The translations under genes were made by a program, and so were the position numbers. Below are positions 6,016 to 10,472 of a stretch of 10,472 bases of DNA, one piece after another (the stretch's first letter is position 1; each line of letters opens with the position of its first letter). The DNA is from JBFKOL01 sp041628815 (GTDB lineage: Bacteria; Bacteroidota; Bacteroidia; Chitinophagales; Saprospiraceae). The notes beneath the pieces are model-generated. The model had not been told where the DNA came from and made no database searches. It was given only the letters and a program-made list of their open reading frames with translations. Where the stretch lies: assembly GCA_041628815.1 (NCBI GenBank), contig JBFKOL010000133.1:1-10472 (forward strand). The letters run 5' to 3'.

Positions 6016-8127
6016 TTACATCTTTGAATTAAGTAACTTAAAAGCGACATACTGGTCACCACTTTTCGTGCCTAACTTACCCCCGCCACAGGCTATGACC
6101 ACATACTGTTCTCCATTGGCGATATAAGTTGCCGGCGTGGCATATCCTGATGCCGGCAATTCAGATTGCCAGAGTAACTGCCCATTTCTTTTGTCAAAGG
6201 CACGGATTTTTTCGTCCAGTGTGGCGGCGATAAAAAGGACATTGCCTGCAGTAACGACAGGACCTCCATAATTTTCCGTCCCGGTGATGTCCATTCCCGA
6301 GTCACTCAATGCTTCGTGCTCGCCAAGCGGCACCTGCCATACAATTTGTGCTTTATGCAGGTCAATGGCGGTGAGCTGTCCCCAGGGTGGTGTGATCATA
6401 GGGTATCCATCTGGGGCATAGAGCTTTTCATAGCCCCTCATGGTATAAGGGTACGGCCAGTCCGCCGTCATAGTCGCCGGCGCAGCTTCCTCAATGCCAT
6501 TTATGAAATCGTAAATGGATTTTATTCGCACGCTGTTTAAAAAGGTAAATGCGGGCATGATGCCTTTACCCTTCAAAATCATTTTCTCGGTCTCCGCAAG
6601 GCTGAGTCTTTTGTCCAGGTCTATGAGTGAAGGTACATTGCCATAAGCCAGATTTCCTTCCAAGTTTTCGCCGTGACAGCTCTGGCAGAGACTCCTGTAC
6701 ATCATTTTGCCAGGGGATGCCGGTTCAAAAGGATCCATAGTAGATCTCCACACCATTTCATTAGAGTTGATGATCAGGTGGCCCGTCTCAGGATCGTAAG
6801 CTGCACCTCCCCACTCACCACCACCGTCGAAACCGGGAAAGATGAGTGTTCCCTGTTCGCTAGGTGGTATAAATGGGCTACCTTTCCTGCTGGAGTCCCA
6901 GATGTGTCTGGCAAAGGTTGCCGCTTCTTCTGAACGTTGTGCAAGGTCATCTTCCGCAAGATGGATTCTGGAGAAAAAAGGATAGTGTGTGGGTACAGGT
7001 TGTGTGGGCCAGGCAGCTTCCCCGACAAGGTCGGAATCGGGTACCTCGACTTCCTCAACGGGGTAAAGTGGTTCTCCCGTTTCACGGTCCAACACAAACA
7101 GGAAACCGTTTTTTGTGATTTGCGCCACCGCATCGATCAGTGCACCGTCTTTTTTTACCGTCACCAGGTTGGGTGGTGCGGGCAAGTCTTTATCCCAGAT
7201 GTCGTGGTGAATGGTCTGGTAATGCCAGATCCGTTCACCCGTTGCTGCGTCTAATGCGAGGATACAGTTGGCAAAAAGATTGGCACCATGCCTGTCACCA
7301 CCGTAAAAGTCATATGCCGCAGAGCCGGTAGGACAATAAACAATACCTCTTTCTTGGTCGAGGCTGAACCCAGCCCATACGTTAGCGCCTCCAATACGCT
7401 CATAAGCATCTTCCGGCCAGGTGTCGTAACCGAACTCTCCCGGATGGGGAATGGTATGAAAAATCCATCGCTGTAAACCTGTATTTACATCGAATGCCCT
7501 AATATGTCCGGGAGCGGCGCCGGTGCTTTCACTTACCCTGGATCCCATGATCAGAAGATCCTTGTAAATGATCCCAGGTGTGTTGCTTACGATGAACATG
7601 TCTTCCACATTTCTCCCTAGACCCTTGTGCAGATCTATCTTGCCCCCATCGCCAAATGTCTCGATGAGTTTCCCGTCGGTCGCGTTAACGGCATATAGAA
7701 ATGAGCCTGCCGAGTAAAATATTCTTTTGTCATCATCTTTGGCATAATAAACCAGCCCCCTGTTTACACCTGCGCCGAATAGCCCAAATGCACCTTCAAA
7801 GGGGTCAAAGACCCAAAGTTCTTCCCCGGTCGCCGCGTCGAGAGAGAAAAGCTTCAGCCGCGCTGAAGTGCCATAAAGAATTCCGTCAATCACCAAGGGA
7901 TTACACTGGATCTGGGATCGATTGGAGGTGTCGACATCGCCACTACTATAGCTCCATGCCTGTCCCAGGAGGCTAATATTTTCATTATTGATCTGATGGA
8001 GATTCGAGTATTGACTGCTTGATGCATCACCGAGGTAGGTATCCCAGTCGCTATCCGGGGTTGGATCCTCAGTGCAGGAAATGAGAAAGACCAAATAAGC
8101 AGTCCACCAAAATGCTGTTCTTACCAT
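6016..8127 (-). CDS. PQQ-dependent dehydrogenase lipoprotein with internal cytochrome c segment
   Basis: A 703-residue quinoprotein of the membrane glucose dehydrogenase/alcohol dehydrogenase superfamily. It oxidises a sugar or alcohol in the periplasm and passes electrons to a c-type heme. A signal peptide ends in the lipobox LISC (Cys18), so it is probably lipid-anchored. The beta-propeller shows repeated tryptophan-docking-like motifs, for example DAATGEELWVFDP (97-109), DVNTGLQRWIFH (213-224) and DAATGERIWHYQ (293-304), plus HHDIWDKDLPAPP (307-319) and GGGEWGGAAYDP (435-446). A heme site CQSCH (481-485) with probable axial Met524 in GIMPAF lies inside the propeller sequence, and propeller blades resume at about 555. 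The family resembles quinoprotein glucose dehydrogenase, but the substrate cannot be fixed. No PQQ biosynthesis gene is in the window. The gene starts 61 bases from the divergent DUF1905/YdeI gene. Confidence 0.93.
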   Translation of the reverse strand: MVRTAFWWTAYLVFLISCTEDPTPDSDWDTYLGDASSSQYSNLHQINNENISLLGQAWSYSSGDVDTSNRSQIQCNPLVIDGILYGTSARLKLFSLDAATGEELWVFDPFEGAFGLFGAGVNRGLVYYAKDDDKRIFYSAGSFLYAVNATDGKLIETFGDGGKIDLHKGLGRNVEDMFIVSNTPGIIYKDLLIMGSRVSESTGAAPGHIRAFDVNTGLQRWIFHTIPHPGEFGYDTWPEDAYERIGGANVWAGFSLDQERGIVYCPTGSAAYDFYGGDRHGANLFANCILALDAATGERIWHYQTIHHDIWDKDLPAPPNLVTVKKDGALIDAVAQITKNGFLFVLDRETGEPLYPVEEVEVPDSDLVGEAAWPTQPVPTHYPFFSRIHLAEDDLAQRSEEAATFARHIWDSSRKGSPFIPPSEQGTLIFPGFDGGGEWGGAAYDPETGHLIINSNEMVWRSTMDPFEPASPGKMMYRSLCQSCHGENLEGNLAYGNVPSLIDLDKRLSLAETEKMILKGKGIMPAFTFLNSVRIKSIYDFINGIEEAAPATMTADWPYPYTMRGYEKLYAPDGYPMITPPWGQLTAIDLHKAQIVWQVPLGEHEALSDSGMDITGTENYGGPVVTAGNVLFIAATLDEKIRAFDKRNGQLLWQSELPASGYATPATYIANGEQYVVIACGGGKLGTKSGDQYVAFKLLNSKM

Positions 8128-8188
8128 AAATTCCGATTTTACATGGCCAAGCAGTTGTAGAGCGATGAAGCTCCATGAAAATAATAAA

Positions 8189-8707
8189 ATGGAAGAAAGA
8201 GTTATTCAATTTGTTGCCATCCTCGAAAACTTCAACACACCACTTTGGACCTATCACATCAAAATACCTGAAGTGCACATTCAGTATTTAACTAAAAAAA
8301 ACATCAAGCGCGTATTCTGTACACTCAACGGTAGACTCACTTTTCCTGCCGGAATTATGTCTGCCGCCAATGGTATTCGCTTTATCAATATCAATAAGCA
8401 ACGAAGAGAAAAATTAAAGTTGAAAGAAGGAGATACAGTCAAAGTAAGTCTGGTAGCTGATCGTACGAGGTATGGCCATGATTTTCCAGAAGAATTCAAG
8501 GCGGTATTGGAAGATGATCCCGAAGGGAAAAGCTTGTTTGACAATCTTACCCAGGGCAAACAAAGAAGCCTGGTCTATCTCATCGGAAAAATTAAAAGCG
8601 AAGAGATAAGAATCGAAAAATCCCTGATTATACTAAGACATCTTCATGATAATAACGGGGTTCTTGATTTCAGGATGCTTAACGAGGCCTTCAAGCGTGG
8701 TTTGTGA
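8189..8707 (+). CDS. DUF1905 / YdeI-OmpD-associated (OmdA) family protein
   Basis: A cytoplasmic protein of 172 residues. The N-terminal part (about 4-92) is a DUF1905 beta-barrel with RVFCTLNGRLTFPAG (41-55) and the KLKLKEGDTVKVSL strand (75-88). The C-terminal part (about 98-155) is a YdeI/OmdA helical domain: FPEEFKAVLEDDPEGKSLFD, then QRSLVYLIGKIKSEEIRIEK. This domain was named for a role in resistance to a bacteriocin in some enterobacteria; its general function is unknown. ATG 8189 is preferred because the conserved domain starts within a few residues; an upstream in-frame ATG at 8165 adds only eight polar residues. The tail overlaps by 17 bases a convergent minus-strand coding fragment. 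Confidence 0.88.
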   Translation: MEERVIQFVAILENFNTPLWTYHIKIPEVHIQYLTKKNIKRVFCTLNGRLTFPAGIMSAANGIRFININKQRREKLKLKEGDTVKVSLVADRTRYGHDFPEEFKAVLEDDPEGKSLFDNLTQGKQRSLVYLIGKIKSEEIRIEKSLIILRHLHDNNGVLDFRMLNEAFKRGL

Positions 8708-8864
8708 AGGGTTGTCGGTCCGGGGGCAAATAGTAGTCATGAGCTTCAGTACTTTCAAAAATGTCAAATGAATAGTGGGATTGAACCAACGCCTTAAAAT
8801 CTTGTACAATGCCGGGCACACGATGTAACAAGTCATGAAATGTACGGGCACCGCTTATTTGCAA
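8691..8864 (-). pseudogene. Minus-strand C-terminal coding fragment, unrecognised protein
   Basis: Between an in-frame TAA at 8867-8865 and a TGA at 8693-8691, 57 codons are open on the minus strand. The sequence reads like real protein rather than random translation: it contains RTFHDLLHRVPGIVQDF, then a tail with FESTEAHDYYLPPDRQPF before NHA and stop. It has amphipathic spacing and no low-complexity bias. No methionine occurs in the frame, so it cannot start here as a normal gene. It looks like the end of a protein whose upstream part has been lost or shifted out of frame; upstream bases give only short blocked frames on all three minus readings. I do not recognise the family. Chance is the main alternative. 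Confidence 0.3.
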
Positions 8865-9210
8865 TTAATTATTCAGAACATGTACGGATGCCACAGTAAG
8901 CGTACAGTGATACTTTCTTCCATCGCCTTACTTCTTGTCAAAAACCTTCATCAACTTGGCAACTCGCCAAGATTCGTCGTTTACTCCGCAAAGAAGAATA
9001 CACAGGTATACCAATCTCAGGTGTGCTTCGTGATTAAACATCACCGGGTCCAAAGTGCCGTTCATACATTACTCCAGAAACTTTGAGTCGCTCAGATGGC
9101 GATGTGATTTTGACATGGTCACAGAATGCATCTCGCGATATGGACGAATCCTACAAGTGAAAATAATGGGGACATGAAACACTACCCTTCACGGTTTTGT
9201 CGACCCCTCA
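8708..9210. other. Gene-poor stretch of about 500 bases, possibly decayed
   Basis: No intact recognisable gene, tRNA or hairpin terminator is visible. All six readings contain stops at short intervals. The longest plus-strand frame (8835-9086, 83 codons) resembles nothing I know and has a composition expected by chance. The left part holds the minus-strand coding fragment at 8691-8864. The sequence ATGTACGG appears at 8840-8847 and again at 8880-8887. Intergenic spacers elsewhere in this window are 155 bases or less, so this gap is unusually long and is best read as a decaying gene region or the scar of an insertion. Confidence 0.5.
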
Positions 9211-10062
9211 CTAGTTGTTCAGTATCAATGGCAACCCACCCTCACCTGATCCTACGATGACAATTTTGCTGTTGGGTGATAGGGCCAGTTGCAGCGTTGC
9301 CTCGATGCCTTTATCCTGTAGGATTTTGTCAGTGAGTGATGCACTCAATATTCGGTTTGCATCGGCTTTTGCCTGTGCTTCAATGATCTTGCGCTCGGCT
9401 TCCTTTCTTTCCTTTTCCAACCTGAACTCGTATTGAAATGCCGCTTGTTCTTCCTGCAGTTTGAGCTCGATTGCGGCTTTCAATTTTTCCGGTAATTGAA
9501 CCGACCTGATCAAAATAGCATCGATATCTATGTGTTTTGAGGCGACAGCTTCGCTCGTCATACTGTAAATTTCATCTTGAATGGCTTCTCTTTTGGTGCT
9601 GTACAATTCTTCCGGTAAATATTTTCCAATCACCTCCCTTGTAGCCGACCGTATTTCCGGTTTGATGATCCTATTGGCATATTGTGGTCCAATTTCATCG
9701 TGCAGATACCCGATCTTTTCATCCTTGGGTTGAAACCGGTAGGACAATTCCACGGCGATAGAGAGACCGTTTTTTGACAATACATCCATGGTTTCAAAAG
9801 CTTCCTGGATACGGACGTCGTATATAATCATATCGTCCCAGGGCATTACAATGTGGAATCCCTGGTTGTAGATTTTGTCTTTTTTGATACCACCCGCAAA
9901 CCGCTTGAATTTGACACCTTTTTCTCCTGGTGCGATGGTGATAAATGTCGTATTGGTAAGGATGATAAAGATGAATATGCCTAGGAAGGCATAAATGAGG
10001 TATTTCATCAGGTTTACACCTTGAAATGGGTTTTTTGGTTGGTTAACATTGATTGTCGCCAT
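9211..10062 (-). CDS. Prohibitin/SPFH (band 7) family membrane protein
   Basis: A 283-residue protein with a short cytoplasmic lead, one membrane segment (about 21-36), an SPFH/PHB domain (about 40-200) and a charged coiled-coil (about 200-240, EEQAAFQYEFRLEKERKEAE) ending in a hydrophobic tail. Key family features are APGEKGVKFKRFAGGI (44-59), GFHIVMPW (68-75), TMDVLSKNGL (91-100) and VELSYRF (104-110). KIIEAQAKADANRI (225-238) corresponds to the segment before the helical tail in prohibitins. Such proteins form large ring or cage complexes at the inner membrane, often regulating the FtsH protease (HflK/HflC, prohibitin) or organising lipid microdomains. No FtsH or NfeD partner gene is beside it. 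It is 155 bases from the heptosyltransferase gene, with a candidate promoter between. Confidence 0.93.
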   Translation of the reverse strand: MATINVNQPKNPFQGVNLMKYLIYAFLGIFIFIILTNTTFITIAPGEKGVKFKRFAGGIKKDKIYNQGFHIVMPWDDMIIYDVRIQEAFETMDVLSKNGLSIAVELSYRFQPKDEKIGYLHDEIGPQYANRIIKPEIRSATREVIGKYLPEELYSTKREAIQDEIYSMTSEAVASKHIDIDAILIRSVQLPEKLKAAIELKLQEEQAAFQYEFRLEKERKEAERKIIEAQAKADANRILSASLTDKILQDKGIEATLQLALSPNSKIVIVGSGEGGLPLILNN

Positions 10063-10152
10063 GGCAAATTATTTTATGTTTCTGATAATGATCTTTATAG
10101 AACAACAGCTATTAGAAGGCATAAGGTTTAATGCTTGTTTATTGTTCATCGT

Positions 10153-10160
10153 CAAAAGTA
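10153..10160 (-). promoter_or_regulatory. Candidate Bacteroidota -7 promoter box for the SPFH gene
   Basis: On the minus strand TACTTTTG matches TAnnTTTG exactly, about 90 bases before the SPFH start at 10062. The 155-base spacer after the heptosyltransferase stop fits a separate transcript. A TTTG -33 element is not evident at the usual spacing, so this remains a candidate. The inverted repeat CGTCGAATGACG (10172-10161) abuts its upstream side. Confidence 0.35.
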
Positions 10161-10172
10161 CGTCATTCGACG
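10161..10172. repeat. Short inverted repeat next to the candidate promoter
   Basis: On the minus strand CGTC-GAAT-GACG forms a 4-base stem with a 4-base loop, directly upstream of the TACTTTTG box. A third GACG follows just after the box. It could be an operator, but a 4-base arm arises readily by chance. Confidence 0.2.
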
Positions 10173-10217
10173 AAAAAGTATCCTTTGGCCTTTTTTCTGA
10201 TGCATTAACAAAGTGGT

Positions 10218-10472
10218 TCAGGACGACTTCGCTAAGAGGTCATGGATTTGACCCAACACCAGGGAAGGAGACAATCCATTGAGGCAGGCCATATGGCCTT
10301 TGGGACATTTGCTCCTTCCGTATTTGGAACAAGGCTGACATGCAAGTTCTGTATTGCGCACAGGACGATAGTGCGATGAAGCACGCAATAAGGGAGCCAT
10401 GCCAAACAATTCATCGGTACTCCCCCATAAAACTACGACAGGTTTGTCGTAAGCCGCAGCGATGTGCAGCAA
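10218..10472 (-). CDS. Glycosyltransferase family 9 (LPS heptosyltransferase), C-terminal part
   Basis: The last 84 codons of a gene that enters from beyond the right edge; the first codons seen, LLHIAAAYDKPVVVLWGSTD, are internal to the protein, so no start is present. This is the nucleotide-sugar-binding part of a GT9 enzyme: the usual form is TGLMHIAAAL, then PVVVLWGSTDP. Four cysteines follow (C45, C48, C56 and C63 of the visible part) in the pattern CxxC, CPKGH, ACL, which is common near the C-terminus of GT9 enzymes of Bacteroidota. GT9 enzymes transfer ADP-heptose to lipid A or the inner core of lipopolysaccharide on the cytoplasmic face of the inner membrane. The exact acceptor cannot be judged from this fragment. 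Confidence 0.9.
   Translation of the reverse strand: MLHIAAAYDKPVVVLWGSTDELFGMAPLLRASSHYRPVRNTELACQPCSKYGRSKCPKGHMACLNGLSPSLVLGQIHDLLAKSS

Noticed and set aside
5991..6062. Longer start for the TPR-like protein
   Set aside because: It would overlap the dehydrogenase gene by 47 bases, and ATG 5990 places the membrane segment at a normal N-terminal position.
8835..9086. Plus-strand open frame of 83 codons in the 8.7-9.2 kb gap
   Set aside because: No recognisable motif and no family resemblance. It is about the length expected by chance and competes with more protein-like readings on other frames.
9087..9162. Short plus-strand reading with ITPETLSRSDGDVILTW, possibly part of a decayed gene
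   Set aside because: It looks slightly protein-like, but it is under 35 codons, lies just after a stop in the same frame and matches nothing I recognise.
10049..10282. Plus-strand open frame across the SPFH/heptosyltransferase spacer
   Set aside because: It overlaps two well-supported minus-strand genes, is low in protein-like features, and is better explained as a shadow of the spacer.
1..10472. CRISPR array, insertion sequence, prophage, tRNA/rRNA or a new multi-gene system
   Set aside because: No regularly spaced repeats, transposase or integrase motifs, or structural RNA other than the TPP riboswitch were seen. The gene content is largely recognisable housekeeping and metabolic genes.

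Overview
This window looks like ordinary chromosome from a member of the Bacteroidota, probably an aerobic, environmental, Gram-negative one. The lineage call rests on several things. There are promoter boxes of the TAnnTTTG type and hardly any Shine-Dalgarno sequences before start codons. A PnuC-type vitamin transporter is paired with a NadR-like kinase beside a TPP riboswitch. A DUF2147 secreted protein, a YdeI/OmdA protein with a DUF1905 domain, and a GT9 heptosyltransferase with a cysteine-rich C-terminus (which implies LPS) are also present. The lineage is inferred; there is no rRNA or marker gene to prove it.

Layout. (1) 1-1376, all minus strand: pnuC-like transporter and NadR-like P-loop kinase with overlapping stop and start. 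These are followed at once by a new promoter box, a well-formed TPP riboswitch, and what appears to be the first codons of a riboswitch-controlled gene running off the left edge. (2) 1377-3568: a divergent control region, then a short-chain dehydrogenase and a soluble class I HMG-CoA reductase on the plus strand, probably cotranscribed. (3) 3569-4430: an AT-rich spacer, then a DUF2147 secreted protein and CutA, nearly contiguous. (4) 4480-8127, minus strand: a lipoprotein PQQ dehydrogenase with an internal cytochrome c segment, then a small membrane-anchored TPR-like protein, then a pirin. (5) 8189-8707: a DUF1905/YdeI protein on the plus strand. (6) 8708-9210: about 500 bases with no recognisable intact gene, including a minus-strand fragment that reads like the C-terminus of a lost or frameshifted protein. 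(7) 9211-10472, minus strand: a prohibitin/SPFH membrane protein and the C-terminal part of an LPS heptosyltransferase running off the right edge.

How the parts fit. The left end is a vitamin (thiamine or nicotinamide riboside) uptake and phosphorylation locus. HMG-CoA reductase marks the mevalonate route to isoprenoids. The PQQ enzyme is a periplasmic respiratory sugar or alcohol dehydrogenase that passes electrons through its own heme. The remaining genes are housekeeping or of unknown role. I see no CRISPR array, insertion sequence, phage gene, tRNA or rRNA, and no convincing new defence or biosynthetic system. The points most worth a second look are the perfect 9-base complementarity between the 5' end of the TPP aptamer and the leader just before the start codon, the question of which vitamin the transporter/kinase pair handles, and the coding remnant in the 8.7-9.2 kb gap.
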